Positions 34,294-46,917 of a stretch of DNA of 64,000 nt are shown here, in pieces. This stretch comes from Spinacia oleracea. Its lineage: Eukaryota; Streptophyta; Magnoliopsida; Caryophyllales; Amaranthaceae. Position 1 is the first letter of the stretch. Each line of letters opens with the position of its first letter. A program made the translations under genes and the position numbers. The notes beneath the pieces are model-generated. The model was not told the DNA's origin and ran no database searches. It worked only from the letters and a program-made list of their open reading frames with translations. The stretch is from assembly GCF_020520425.1 (NCBI RefSeq), contig NC_079488.1, positions 87,153,285-87,217,284 on the forward strand. The letters are read 5' to 3'.

Positions 34294-37039
34294 GTGATGA
34301 GACAGGATGAGGCAGATGAGAATGATAATGTTATCACCGGTACCTTCTCTATCCATTCTTTACCAGCCCATGTTCTTTTTTATTCTGGAGCTTCACATTC
34401 CTTTATTTCTCTATTGTTTGCAAAATATTTAAATTTGAAACCATGTTGTGACTTTCATGCTATGAGTGTTTCCCTTCCTAGTGGAAAAATTGTGAAATGT
34501 AGAACCATGTATAAGGATTGCCCTATTGTAATAGAGAAAGTTGAGTTTCGAGCAGACCTAATAGCTTTTGACCTATCTGAATTTGATGTAATCTTGGGAA
34601 TGAATTGGTTGACTAAGTATGAAGCTAACCTAAATTGTTCGAGGCAAAGTGTGACCCTTATAACGCCAGATGGAGATAGAGTTTCATTCCATAAGTTAGT
34701 AAGAAAACCAACGATTCAAATTGTCCATGCTTTGAGAGCACGTAAAATGATTGAGAGTGGTTTATCTGGTTATCTGTGTAGTGTTATTGACTTAAATACC
34801 TCTGGACCTTCCATTACCGACATACCTGTTTTTTGTGAGTACCCCCATGTTTTTCCAGAAGAAATACCTAGTATGCCCCCACCAAGAGAATTAGATTTCA
34901 GCATTGAATTAATTCCAGGATCCACCCTTATTTCTAAGGCACCATATAGAATGGCACCAGCTGAGTTACAAGAATTAAAGAAACAATTAGATGAGTTACT
35001 TGAAAAAGGATATATTCGACCTAGTGTTTCACCTTGGGGAGCTCCTGTCTTGTTTGTGAAGAAAAAGGACGGAACTATGAGGCTATGCATAGATTATCGA
35101 GAGTTAAACAAGATTACTATTAAGAATAAGTATCCCTTACCCCGTATTGATGATTTGTTTGACCAACTTCGAGGTGCAAAAGTGTTTTCTAAGATTGATT
35201 TGAGGTCAGGTTACCATCAACTTCGAATTAAACCTGAGGATATTCCAAAGACAGCCTTTAGAACCAGATATGGTCACTATGAGTTTGTTGTGATGCCTTT
35301 TGGATTAACCAATGCGCCAGCTGTATTTATGGATTTGATGAACCGTATTTTTAAACCATACCTTGATAACTTTGTAGTTGTTTTCATTGATGATATTTTG
35401 GTATATTCTAAGAGTAATGAGGAACACGAGGAGCATCTGAGAAAAGTGTTAGATATGTTGATTGAAAACCAGTTGTATGCTAAGTTGTCGAAATGTGAAT
35501 TCTGGCTTAAGGGAATATCATTTTTAGGACATATTATCTCTGAGAAAGGTGTATCTGTTGATCCTGAGAAAATAAAAGCAATTGTGGAATGGTCTAGACC
35601 AACTAATGTACCCGAAGTACGAAGTTTTATGGGTTTAGCTGGATACTATCGAAGATTTGTTCAAGATTTTTCTAAGGTTGCCTTACCCATAACCCGATTA
35701 GTTAGAAAGAATACCAAATTTGTGTGGAATGATGATTGTGAATGTGCATTTCAAGAATTTAAGAAACGTCTCACCACTGCCCCTATTCTTACCCTTCCAT
35801 CTGGAACTGACGGATTTGTAATCTATAGTGATGCTTCTAAGAATGGGTTAGGATGTGTCTTAATGCAAAACAGAAAAGTTATAGCTTATGCTTCACGCCA
35901 ACTCAAAGTCCATGAACAAAATTACCCTACCCATGACCTCGAACTTGCAGCTGTTGTTTTCGCCCTTAAGATTTGGAGACATTATTTGTATGGAGCTTCG
36001 TGTCAAATTTTCACCGACCATAAGAGTCTTAAATACATTTTCACCCAAAAAGAACTCAACATGAGGCAACGTAGGTGGTTAGAACTTCATAAAGATTATG
36101 ACCTTGATATTCAATACCATCCCGGCAAGGCTAACGTTGTTGCAAACGCATTAAGTCGGAAGTCTCACTTAAATTCTATCCTAACTTTTTCCCGAGTCAA
36201 CCGAGATGATCTACAAAATATGGAAATTGAGTTTATCAAAGGAGATGCTTGCTTGAATGTGTTGGTAATGAAGTGGTAATGAAGCCAACTTTGATTGATG
36301 AGATTAAGGAAGCGCAATGTAAGGACTCACAATTAGAAAGAATAAGGAGTGAAGTGGAAAATGGGAAGTCACCTGGTTTTGTCATTCAAGAGGATGGCAC
36401 GTTAAGGTTTCAGGGAAGATTATGTGTGCCTAATGATGAGAAGTTGAAAAAGAGAATTTTAGAAGAAGCTCATAGTTCACCTTACTCGATTCACCCTGGA
36501 GGAAATAAGATGTATAAGGATTTAAGGCAAGTGTATTGGTGGAGCAACATGAAGCAAGAAGTGGCAGAGTACGTGGCTAAATGTTTGACATGTCAGAGAA
36601 TCAAGATCGAGCATCAAAGACCAGCAGGTTTGTTGCAACCTCTGGATGTGCCAGAATGGAAATGGGATTCAGTTTCAATGGATTTTATCATAGGTTTAGG
36701 GTTTAGTTTCAATGGAAATGGGTCATTGTTGATCGATTAAAAAAGTCAGCGCATTTCTTAGCAATGAAGAGCAATTCGAGTTTAGATCAACTTGCTGAAC
36801 TATATGTGAACACTATTGTGCGATTGCATGGAGTGCCTAGTTCGATTGTTTCTGATCGTGATACGAGATATCAATCAACCTATTGGAAAGGATTGCAGAA
36901 AGCTCTTGGGACGAAACTTAACTTCAGTACTGCATTTCATCCAACGACTAATGGACAAACATAACGCACTAACCAAATTGTTGAGGATATGTTGAGAGCA
37001 TGTGTTTTGGATTTTCAAGGAACGTGGGAAAAGTTTCTG
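34294..37039 (+). pseudogene. CHR-2 pol, 5' part (protease to integrase core), inactivated
   Basis: A 661-codon frame (34294-36279) holds protease, RT ([13 protein letters not shown]) and RNase H. The protease active-site Asp is Tyr (SGA preceded by TAT, 34381-34383). The Asp of the RNase H DALSR motif is Asn (36145-36147). An 11-bp duplication of gtggtaatgaa near 36270 shifts the frame. A 163-codon integrase zinc-domain piece follows (36249-36740) and ends at a scar at 36693-36722. The third catalytic residue of the integrase (Glu of GQTER) is a TAA stop at about 36962-36964. CHR-3 then splits the gene at 37039/37040. Confidence 0.9.
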
Positions 37040-39573
37040 TGTAACGCCCCGACCTCTAATTCAAGTATTAAAGCATACTTAGCAGCGGAATTAACCTAAT
37101 TCGGTCGGGTCGTTACACGCCGTAAATCCCTCTTGGGAATTACAAGGCAACAATCAATCATATTCCATTAGAACTCCCAAAATAACATAATAGTCCTCAA
37201 AATAAAAGTACATTATTTACTAAAGGTCTTTAATTAAACTATTAAAACATTAAGCATAAACTAAGTGAACATTATTATAGTAAATTCCTCGCCACTAATC
37301 GTTTCCATCGTTCCCCGCGGTACCTAAAACAGAAAACAAAACGGTGAGCCGAAGACTCGGTAACGACTATCCTAGCAGCGTAAATTCATTTCAATTCATT
37401 TTATTTAATAACACAGGGAGAATAGAATATAGTAAAACATTTTATAAAGTCCTTTATTGAATTCATTTATAGATTGAGGGTGCACATGCTAGCCGTGGCA
37501 AGTATGACATGGTGGAACGTCTTCCACGATGGACCGCTGTCCATAAAACATGGGGCCTTGGCCCGAAAAACATGAGAGCCTTGGCTCAATGGGCGGATGC
37601 CCCATGGGTACATGCATGACCGAGAATCGTAACCTGTGAACATATACTGCCCAACGGACTAGGAATTTCACTTTCATTTATCATGTTTCGTTTAATTTTA
37701 CATTTTAGCCTTTTTACTTTAATTGAAATAACATAATTCCTTGTGATCAACATAAATCATCAATTCTTTCATGGTTTCTTATAAATACTATTTTATAAGA
37801 AATTCACTCAATCATAATATCATTTTATAAGAAAATCCAATCAATTATAATATAAGGAATAAATCCATCAAATCATATTATAATAAATAATTCAATAAAA
37901 TCATATTTCATTTCCCGCAATGCATAAAACATGTCAAAACATTCAATTCATAAATAAATCATAACATTGTAATTTCATAAACGTATTTATAAGGGAACTT
38001 CGGGTACTAGCAATAGCCGTTACCTTAATTCCGCGACTTTGCTAAGGGATTTTCGTTGGTTCGTTCGTCCTGAGCTCCGAGTCCAATTTCTTTCAAAATA
38101 GTAAATCATTAAATTAGTATTAAATCGGTAAATAACTTTAAAATCAATATTTTATAAAATTATAAATTTTATATATATGAAGTTTAATAAAATATAATTT
38201 CGAGTTTTTAAAGAAAATATTATAATTAATCGAATTTTTAATCAAAATACATATATATATATATATATTTCATAACTCGATTTTTCATGTAAATAATATA
38301 TAAATTTCATTTTGATACTAAATTCTTATTCTCGTAAAATTGGTAATAAAACCTGAGAAATAATACACAATTTTATTAGTAAATATGCATTTATAAAATT
38401 ATTAAATCATAAATATTGATAAATTAGAATCTGAAAATTGGAAATTAGGCTCAACTCACCCAATAAGCCCAAATTGTAAAATGGCCCAATTACTTTGTGG
38501 GTTTTAAGGGAAGTAAATCAAAACCAAAATAGGTTTTGGTTTACTGGGAGCAAGGCACGAACAAAATAGGGGAGGGGGAGAAGGGACGCACGAGGAGGAG
38601 GAGAGGAGAGGAGGGAGGTGGCTGCCTGGGCTCGGTGGTTTGGCGCAGCGCCGGAGCTGAGGCGGCGATGGTGGTGGTTGACTGGTGGTGGCAGAACGGC
38701 GAGGGAGGCAGAGAAAGGCGCGAGAGGGCGGATGAGCAGGGGAGTTTTGTGGGGGTTTTTCGATCGGTTTTCGGGAAGGGAGAGGGCGGTTCGCCGGAGC
38801 TTTAGAGGCGGAGTGTGGTCGGCGAGAGGATGAAGGTGGTTGGGGTGGTGGTGCGTGGTGTGTTGTTGGTGCGGTGAGGCGGGGGAAGAGGGAGAAACAG
38901 AGGAGTGTGTCGAGAGGAGGGAGAGGGAAGGAGGTGGTGCGTGCGGCAGTTCTGGGGAGCGACGGTGGTTGGGGTGGTTGTATGGGGTGGGGTGGAGGTG
39001 GCAGTAGTGGTGGACGGTGATTGCAGTGGTGTTTGCGGTGGTGGTTCGAAGTTATAGAAACAAGGGGAAGTGAGGTTTGTTTGATGTTCAATTCTGATTT
39101 TTGGCTTGAGAAATTTGGGTTTCTGGTGGTTGGGTTTGTAAAGGAAAAAAAGGAAGAGTTCAATTTGAACTTTGCAAGTGAATGTAGATGGGATTGAGGG
39201 AAAAGAAGAAGGAAGGAAGAACTCATCTTCTTCTTCCTCTGGTTCACGTGGAGAGTAGGAAAAAAAACAAGTGAAAGTGAAATTTTGTTCTTAAGGGCAT
39301 TTTGGTCATTTCACAAGATTAGGCCAAATTCTGAATTTGTTGCTATTTTTGGAAACTACTAAAAATGGAAATGTTTAGTTTAAAATAATTCTTAATGAAA
39401 ATATCGTTAACGAAAAATAAATAAATTTTCGTTTATAAATTTATCGTTTAAAATAAATCGTAAAAACGTTTAAATTAACGGAATTCGATAATTCGTAATT
39501 ATTTAAAACGAAATCAAGCTAATAAATATTTTTAATTTTAATAAATCAAGTTTAAAAATTTCGGGGTATTACA
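37040..39573 (-). repeat. CHR-3 3' LTR (left copy)
   Basis: 2534 bp. Its U3 start (tgtaataccccgaaattttt) resembles CHR-2, and its R/U5 part carries gagccaaggctc and gggccaaggcc dyads. The (TA)n tract is short here (38252-38270). GC-rich ORFs on both strands (38504-39247 and 38536-38833) are low-complexity LTR sequence. Confidence 0.92.
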
Positions 39574-39586
39574 TCCTTACCCCCTT
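39574..39586 (-). other. CHR-3 polypurine tract
   Basis: tccttaccccctt, reading aagggggtaagga on the element strand, next to the 3' LTR. Confidence 0.85.
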
Positions 39587-39749
39587 AGAAAAAGTTTCGT
39601 CCTCGAAACTGGAGCTCAGTCGAACTAGCCATCCATAGAAATCATACAATTCGCACTTAATCATTCTATTTGTTGCACAAACATGATGAAATAACATTAT
39701 AAAATAATCATTTAAATAACATATTAAAAATTCATACATCTTATCGCTT

Positions 39750-42700
39750 CTAAACGAATAGCTGGGGGTATTTCGATCTCATTTGCACTTCGACTTCCCA
39801 GGTGGCTTCAGATGTCAAGTGATTGGCCCACAAGACTTTAACCATTGGAATTACTTTGTTTCTAAGGCGTTTCTCTCTTCGTTCAAGAATTTCGATTGGT
39901 TTCTCCTCGTAAGTCAGATCGTTTCGCAACATCAAGGGTTCGTGAACAATCACATGGCTAGGATCAGGAACATATTTCCTTAACATGGATACGTGGAACA
40001 CATTATGCACCTTTTCCAAGTCGGTCGGTAAGGCAAGTCGGTATGCTACTTCCCCTATTCTTTCTAATATCTCATATGGCCCGATGTACCTTGGGCTCAA
40101 CTTCCCAGCCTGACCAAACCTCATTATTCCTTTTGTGGGTGAAATTTTCAAGAACACGTGATCACCAACTTCAAATTCTAACGGTCTTCTTCGTCGGTCT
40201 GCATAACTCTTTTGCCTACTTTGCGCTGCTTTCATTCTCGATTGGATTAAAAGAATCTTGTCGGTAGTTTCTTGAATCAATTCTGGTCCTATGACACGTG
40301 CTTCATCGATCTCACTCCAACATAATGGTGTTCGACATTTTCTTCCATAAAGAGCTTCGTACGGTGCCATACAAATGGTGGCCTGATAACTGTTGTTGTA
40401 CGAAAATTCAACCATAGGTAGAAACTTCTCCCAGGTTCCTTGAAAATCCAGAATACAGGCTCTCAACATATCCTCAACAATTTGATTGGTACGTTCCGTT
40501 TGTCCATCAGTCGTTGGGTGAAATGCAGTACTAAAGTTAAGTTTTGTTCCAAGAGCTTTCTGCAATTCTTTCCAATAGGTTGATTGATACCTCGTATCAC
40601 GATCAGAAACAATCGAACTAGGCACTCCATGCAATCGCACAATAGTGTTCACATACAGTTCAGCAAGTTGATCCAAACTTGAATTGTTCTTCATTGCTAA
40701 GAAATGTGCTGACTTTGTTAATCGATCAACAATGACCCAAATAGCATTCATTCCCTTGGTTGACCTTGGCAACCCTACGATAAAATCCATTGAAACTGAG
40801 TCCCATTTCCACTCTGGCACATCCAGAGGTTGCAGCAAACCTGCTGGTCTTTGATGCTCTATCTTAATTCTTTGACACGTCAAACATTTAGCCACATATT
40901 CTGCCACTTCTTGCTTCATGTTGCTCCACCAATACACTTGTCTCAAATCCTTATACATCTTATTTCCTCCAGGGTGGATCAAGTATGGCGAACTGTGAGC
41001 TTCCTCTAAGATTCTCTTTTTCAACTTTTCGTCGTTTGGTACGCATAATCTCCCTTGAAATCTCAACGTGCCATCTTCTTGCACTACAAAACCAGGTGAC
41101 TTCCCATTTTGCACTTCGTTCCTTATTCTTTCTAATTGCAAGTCCTGACATTGTGCTTCCTTAATCTCATCAATCAAAGTTGGCTTCATTACCAACGTAT
41201 ATAAACATGCACTTCCTTTCTTAATGAACTCAATTTCCATCTTTTGCAAATCATCTTGGTTGGCTCGAGAAAAAGTTAGGATTGAGCTTAGGTGCGATTT
41301 TCGACTTAATGCGTCGGCAACCACGTTAGCCTTTCCGGGATGGTATTGAATATCAAGATCATAATCTTTAAGGAGTTCTAACCACCTACGTTGTCTCATG
41401 TTGAGTTCTTTTTGGGTGAAAATATACTTAAGGCTTTTATGGTCAGTGAAAATTTGACACGAAACTCCATACAAATAATGTCTCCAAATCTTAAGGGCGA
41501 AAACAACAGCTGCAAGTTCAAGGTCATGGGTAGGGTAGTTCTGTTCATGGACTTTGAGTTGGCGTGAAGCATAAGCTATGACTTTTCCATTTTGCATTAA
41601 GACACATCCTAACCCATTCTTAGAAGCATCACTATAAATAACAAATCCCTCAGTTCCAGATGGAAGGGTAAGAACAGGGGCAGTGGTAAGTCGTTTCTTA
41701 AGTTCTTGAAATGCACATTCACAATCATCATTCCACACAAATTTGGTATTCTTCCTAACTAATCGGGTTATGGGTAAGGCAACTTTAGAAAAGTCTTGAA
41801 CGAACCTTCTATAGTATCCAGCTAAACCCATAAAACTCCTTACTTCAGGGACATTAGTTGGTCTAGGCCATTCCACAATTGCTTTTATTTTCTCAGGGTC
41901 AACAGATATACCTCTCTCAGAAATAATATGACCTAAAAATGAGATTTCCTTAAGCCAGAACTCACACTTTGATAACTTGGCATACAATTGGTTTTCAATC
42001 AATGTTTCTAACACTTTTCTCAAATGAACCTCATGTTCCTCATTACTCTCGGAATATACCAAAATATCATCAATAAAAACAACCACAAACTTATCAAGGT
42101 AGGGTTTAAAAATACGGTTCATTAAATCCATAAATACAGCTGGTGCATTGGTCAACCCAAAAGGCATGACAACAAACTCATAGTGACCATATCTAGTTCT
42201 AAAGGCTGTCTTTGGAATATCCTCAGGTTTAATTCGGAGTTGATGGTATCCAGACCTCAAATCAATTTTAGAAAATACTTTTGCACCTCGAAGCTGGTCA
42301 AACAAATCATCGATACGTGGTAAGGGATACTTATTCTTAATAGTGATCTTGTTTAATTCTCTATAGTCTATGCATAACCTCATAGTTCCATCCTTTTTCT
42401 TCACAAATAAAACAGGGGCTCCCCAAGGCGAAACACTAGGTCGAATATATCCTTTTTCAAGTAACTCATCTAATTGCTTCTTTAATTCTTGTAACTCAGC
42501 TGGTGCCATTCTATATGGTGCCTTAGAGATGGGGGTGGATCCTGGAATCAACTCAATGCTAAAGTTTAATTCTCTTGGTGGGGGCATACTAGGTATTTCT
42601 TCTGGAAAAACATGTGGGTACTCACAAACAACGGGTATGTCGGTAATGGAAGATCCAGAGGTATTTAGGTCAATAATACTACACATGAACTTATTTGCGT

Positions 42701-43253
42701 ACTCTAGAACACTCATTGTTCCTTGTTGCAAGTGCAGAAATTCATCTTCCTTTTGCTTCCTTAATGATGGTGGATAAAACTTATCTCTCATTAACTTCTG
42801 GAGTTGATTCCAACCAAATCCCGGCACATTCTTTCGTTCCTTGTTTACTTTCCACCATAATCCTGCTTGGCCCGTTAAATAAAACACGGCAAAGTCAACT
42901 CTCCATTTCTCCGGGCATTGCAGGGTTTCAAACAACTGATCGATGCGACTTATCCAATCCTCGAATTCAACGAGATCGGGCTTGCCATCGTAGGATGGTG
43001 GGTTGAGCGTTGAAAAGCTCTTGAACATCGTTGCGCTCTCGTTCCCACTAACATCTTTCTTTTTCCGGGAATCTTGGACTAATTTGGCCAACATCGCACT
43101 CACATTTTCCAATCGCTCCATTCTTTCCTCATGGCCGTCGACATGGACATATTCCTTATGAATCGTGTCGTTATCATCATGAACATGGTGCTCGTTGTGA
43201 GCTCCGTTGGTAACATCATTGTTAGCTTCGATAGTCGACATTCTGCATGACAT
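39750..43253 (-). CDS. CHR-3 single-ORF Gag-RT-RNase H-integrase-chromodomain polyprotein lacking zinc knuckles and protease
   Basis: A continuous 1167-codon frame. Residues 1-190 are the Gag N-terminal part ([27 protein letters not shown]), ending EYANKFM. Residue 191 starts [10 protein letters not shown], which in CHR-1 lies beyond the protease. An in-frame deletion has thus removed the Gag C-terminus, both CCHC knuckles, the protease and the linker. By comparison this is 1030 bp of CHR-1, or 1035 bp once CHR-1's own two deletions are restored, that is 345 codons. The break point shares only a TG. RT has MPFGLTNAP and FIDD (393-396). RNase H has Asp542 (YSDAS) and Asp647 (DALSR). Integrase has Asp823, Asp884 and Glu920, with the normal 35-residue spacing between the last two. 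The chromodomain fills about 1110-1167. All enzyme motifs look intact. Without a protease it could not process itself, so any mobility would need a helper. Confidence 0.9.
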   Translation of the reverse strand: MSCRMSTIEANNDVTNGAHNEHHVHDDNDTIHKEYVHVDGHEERMERLENVSAMLAKLVQDSRKKKDVSGNESATMFKSFSTLNPPSYDGKPDLVEFEDWISRIDQLFETLQCPEKWRVDFAVFYLTGQAGLWWKVNKERKNVPGFGWNQLQKLMRDKFYPPSLRKQKEDEFLHLQQGTMSVLEYANKFMCSIIDLNTSGSSITDIPVVCEYPHVFPEEIPSMPPPRELNFSIELIPGSTPISKAPYRMAPAELQELKKQLDELLEKGYIRPSVSPWGAPVLFVKKKDGTMRLCIDYRELNKITIKNKYPLPRIDDLFDQLRGAKVFSKIDLRSGYHQLRIKPEDIPKTAFRTRYGHYEFVVMPFGLTNAPAVFMDLMNRIFKPYLDKFVVVFIDDILVYSESNEEHEVHLRKVLETLIENQLYAKLSKCEFWLKEISFLGHIISERGISVDPEKIKAIVEWPRPTNVPEVRSFMGLAGYYRRFVQDFSKVALPITRLVRKNTKFVWNDDCECAFQELKKRLTTAPVLTLPSGTEGFVIYSDASKNGLGCVLMQNGKVIAYASRQLKVHEQNYPTHDLELAAVVFALKIWRHYLYGVSCQIFTDHKSLKYIFTQKELNMRQRRWLELLKDYDLDIQYHPGKANVVADALSRKSHLSSILTFSRANQDDLQKMEIEFIKKGSACLYTLVMKPTLIDEIKEAQCQDLQLERIRNEVQNGKSPGFVVQEDGTLRFQGRLCVPNDEKLKKRILEEAHSSPYLIHPGGNKMYKDLRQVYWWSNMKQEVAEYVAKCLTCQRIKIEHQRPAGLLQPLDVPEWKWDSVSMDFIVGLPRSTKGMNAIWVIVDRLTKSAHFLAMKNNSSLDQLAELYVNTIVRLHGVPSSIVSDRDTRYQSTYWKELQKALGTKLNFSTAFHPTTDGQTERTNQIVEDMLRACILDFQGTWEKFLPMVEFSYNNSYQATICMAPYEALYGRKCRTPLCWSEIDEARVIGPELIQETTDKILLIQSRMKAAQSRQKSYADRRRRPLEFEVGDHVFLKISPTKGIMRFGQAGKLSPRYIGPYEILERIGEVAYRLALPTDLEKVHNVFHVSMLRKYVPDPSHVIVHEPLMLRNDLTYEEKPIEILERREKRLRNKVIPMVKVLWANHLTSEATWEVEVQMRSKYPQLFV

Positions 43254-43460
43254 ATCTTATCAGATTGAAGCGGATAATCAATAGAAAATAAGCCCTTTAA
43301 CCCGTTCCTACACTCACACTCATGTTCATTTTAGCTTAACTTAATCATGATTTTTAGAAAATTCTTTCTACTTAATTCCTTAAAACTCTTTGCTTAAAGC
43401 CTAATGATCTAATTACGTGCCATAACCCGTGAGGTTTAGCACTAATGGTCCAGAACCTTC

Positions 43461-43472
43461 GCTCTGATACCA
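43461..43472 (-). other. CHR-3 primer-binding site
   Basis: gctctgatacca, which is tggtatcagagc on the element strand, three bases inside the 5' LTR. It is the standard initiator-Met site, without the extra A of CHR-1 and CHR-2. Confidence 0.88.
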
Positions 43473-43475
43473 AAC

Positions 43476-44681
43476 TGTAACGCCCCGACCTCTAATTCAA
43501 GTATTAAAGCATACTTAGCAGCGGAATTAACCTAATTCGGTCGGGTCGTTACACGCCGTAAATCCCTCTTGGGAATTACAAGGCAACAATCAATCATATT
43601 CCATTAGAACTCCCAAAATAACATAATAGTCCTCAAAATAAAAGTACATTATTTACTAAAGGTCTTTAATTAAACTATTAAAACATTATGCATAAACTAA
43701 GTGAACATTATTATAGTAAATTCCTCGCCACTAATCGTTTCCATCGTTCCCCGCGGTACCTAAAACAGAAAACAAAACGGTGAGCCGAAGACTCAGTAAC
43801 GACTATCCTAGCAGCGTAAATTCATTTCAATTCATTTTATTTAATAACACAGGGAGAATAGAATATAGTAAAACATTTTATAAAGTCCTTTATTGAATTC
43901 ATTTATAGATTGAGGGTGCACATGCTAGCCGTGGCAAGTATGACATGGTGGAACGTCTTCCACGATGGACCAATGTCCATAAACATGGGGCCTTGGCCCG
44001 AAAAACATGAGAGCCTTGGCTCAATGGGCGGATGCCCCGTGGGTAAATGCATGACCGAGAATCGTAACCTGTGAACATATACTGCCCAACGGACTAGGAA
44101 TTTCACTTTCATTTATCATGTTTCGTTTAATTTTACATTTTAGCCTTTTTACTTTAATTGAAATAACATAATTCCTTGTGATCAACATAAATCATCAATT
44201 CTTTCATGGTTTCTTATAAATACTATTTTATAAGAAATTCACTCAATCATAATATCATTTTATAAGAAAATCCAATCAATTATAATATAAGGAATAAATC
44301 CATCAAATCATATTATAATAAATAATTCAATAAAATCATATTTTATTTCCCGCAATGCATAAAACATGTCAAAACATTCAATTCATAAATAAATCATAAC
44401 ATTGTAATTTCATAAACGTATTTATAAGGGAACTGCGGGTACTAGCAATAGCCGTTACCTTGATTCAGCGACTTTGCTAAGGGATTTTCGTTGGTTCGTT
44501 TGTCCTGAGCTCCGAGTCCAATTTCTTTCAAAATAGTAAATCATTAAATTAGTATTAAATCGGTAAATAATTTTAAAATCAATATTTTATAAAATTATAA
44601 ATTTTATATATATGAAGTTTAATAAAATATAATTTCGAGTTTTTAAAGAAAATATTATAATTAATCGAATTTTTAATCAAA

Positions 44682-44764
<83 letters not shown>

Positions 44765-46069
44765 ATAACTCGATTTTTCATGTAAATAATATATAAATTT
44801 CATTTTGATACTAAATTCTTATTCTCGTAAAATTGGTAATAAAACCTGAGAAATAATACACAATTTTATTAGTAAATATGCATTTATAAAATTATTAAAT
44901 CATAAATATTGATAAATTAGAATCTGAAAATTGGAAATTAGGCTCAACTCACCCAATAAGACCAAATTGTAAAATGGCCCAATTACTTTGTGGGTTTTAA
45001 GGGAAGTAAATCAAAACCAAAATAGGTTTTGGTTTACTGGGAGCAAGGCACGAACAAAACAGGGGAGGGGGAGAAGGGACGCACGAGGAGGAGGAGAGGA
45101 GAGGAGGGAGGTGGCTGCCTGGGCTCGGTGGTTTGGCGCAGCGCCGGAGGTAAGGCGGCGATGGTGGTGGTTGACTGGTGGTGGCAGAACGGCGAGGGAG
45201 GCAGAGAAAGGCGCGAGAGGGCAGATGAGCAGGGGAGTTTTGTGGGGGGTTTTTCGATCGGTTTTCGGGAAGGGAGAGGGCGGTTCGCCGGAGTTTTAGA
45301 GGCGGAGTGTGGTCGGCGAGAGGATGAAGGTGGTTGGGGTGGTGGTGCGTGGTGTGCTGTTGGTGCGGCGAGGCGGGAGAAGAGGGAGAAACAGAGGAGT
45401 GTGTCGAGAGGAGGGAGAGGGAAGGAGGTGGTGCGTGCGGCAGTTCTGGGGAGCGACGGTTGTTGGGGTGGTTGTATGGGGTGGGGTGGAGGTGGCAGTA
45501 GTGGTGGACGGTGATTGCAGTGGTGTTTGCGGTGGTGGTTCGAAGTTACAGAAACAAGGGGAAGTGAGGTTTGTTTGATGTTCAATTCTGATTTTTGGCT
45601 TGAGAAATTTGGGTTTCTGGTGGTTGGGTTTTTAAAGGAAAAAAAGGAAGAGTTCAATTTGAACTTTGCAAGTGAATGTAGATGGGATTGAGGGAAAAGA
45701 AGAAGGAAGGAAGAACTCATCTTCTTCTTCCTCTGGTTCACGTGGAGAGCAGGAAAAAAAAACAAGTGAAAGTGAAATTTTGTTCTTAAGGGTATTTTGG
45801 TCATTTCACAAGATTAGGCCAAATTCTGAAATTTGTTGCTATTTTTGGAAACTACTAAAAATGGAAATTTTTAGTTTAAAATAATTCTTAATGAAAATAT
45901 CGTTAACGAAAAATAAATAAATTTTCGTTTATAAATTTATCGTTTAAAATAAATCGTAAAAACGTTTAAATTAACGGAATTCGATAATTCGTAATTATTT
46001 AAAACGAAATCAAGCTAATAAATATTTTTAATTTTAATAAATCAAGTTTAAAATTTTCGGGGTATTACA
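43476..46069 (-). repeat. CHR-3 5' LTR (right copy)
   Basis: 2594 bp. It is longer than its partner mainly because of a (TA)n tract of about 75 bp (44687-44761) against about 19 bp. It has scattered substitutions against 37040-39573. ORFs here (for example 45034-45804 minus and 45029-45514 plus) are G/C-rich LTR artefacts. Confidence 0.92.
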
Positions 46070-46074
46070 TTCTG

Positions 46075-46743
46075 CCTATGGTTGAATTTTCGTACAACAA
46101 CAGTTATCAGGCCACTATTGGTATGGCACCGTACGAAGCACTTTATGGAAGGAAATGTCGAACACCATTATGTTGGAGTGATATCGATGAGGCACGTATT
46201 ATAGGACCAGAGTTGATTCAAGAAACTACTGACAAGATTCGTTTAATCCAATCAAGAATGATGGCAGCACAAAGTAGGCAAAAGAGTTATGCGGACCAAC
46301 GCAGAAGACCACTAGAGTTTGAGGTTGGAGATCACGTGTTCTTGAAAATTTCGCCAACGAAAGGAATAATGAGATTTGGTCAAACAGGGAAGTTGAGCCC
46401 AAGATACATCGGGCCATATGAGATACTAGAAAGAGTAGGTGCAGTAGCATATCGACTAGCTTTACCAACCGACTTGGAAAAGGTGCATAATGTGTTCCAC
46501 GTGTCGATGTTAAGAAAATATGTTCCTGATCCTAGCCATGTGATTACGCATGAACCCTTGTTATTGCGAAACGATTTGACTTACGAGGAGAAACCAATTG
46601 AAATTCTAGAACGAAGAGAGAAACGACTTAGAAGCAAAGTAATTCCAATGGTTAAAGTCTTGTGGGCCAATCACTTGACATCTGAAGCTACATGGGAAGT
46701 CGGAGCGCAAATGAGATCGAAATATCCCCAGTTATTCGTTTAG
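46075..46743 (+). pseudogene. CHR-2 pol, 3' part (integrase C-terminus and chromodomain)
   Basis: This continues the integrase immediately after the duplicated ttctg, starting at [12 protein letters not shown] 221-codon frame runs to the natural stop at 46743 and includes the chromodomain. The conserved Trp that is a stop in CHR-1 is intact here (ATWEV). It has no start of its own and is a severed 3' exon-like piece. Confidence 0.9.
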
Positions 46744-46917
46744 AAACGATAAGATGTATGAATTTTAATATGTGATTTGAATGATTATGTTATAATGATA
46801 TTCCGCCATGTTTGTATAGCGAATAAAACGATTAAGTATGAATTATATGATTCTATGAATGGCTAGTTCGACTGAGCTCCAGTTTCGAGGACGAAACTTT
46901 TTCAAAGGGGGTAAGGA

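Larger units (their letters stand above)
37040..46069 (-). mobile_element. CHR-3: chromovirus nested in the CHR-2 integrase, minus strand
   Basis: 9030 bp flanked by ttctg (37035-37039 and 46070-46074). Reading on the minus strand, the 5' LTR is 46069-43476, a perfect Met primer site follows (43472-43461), the single gag-pol ORF is 43253-39750, the polypurine tract is 39586-39574 and the 3' LTR is 39573-37040. The LTRs differ at roughly 25-30 positions by eye plus a (TA)n length change, about 1 percent. It is therefore older than CHR-1 but younger than CHR-2. Confidence 0.95.

Noticed and set aside
38504..39247. 247-codon minus-strand ORF (and 45034-45804)
   Set aside because: Low-complexity LTR sequence of CHR-3. 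The two LTR copies differ in frame, so no protein is conserved.
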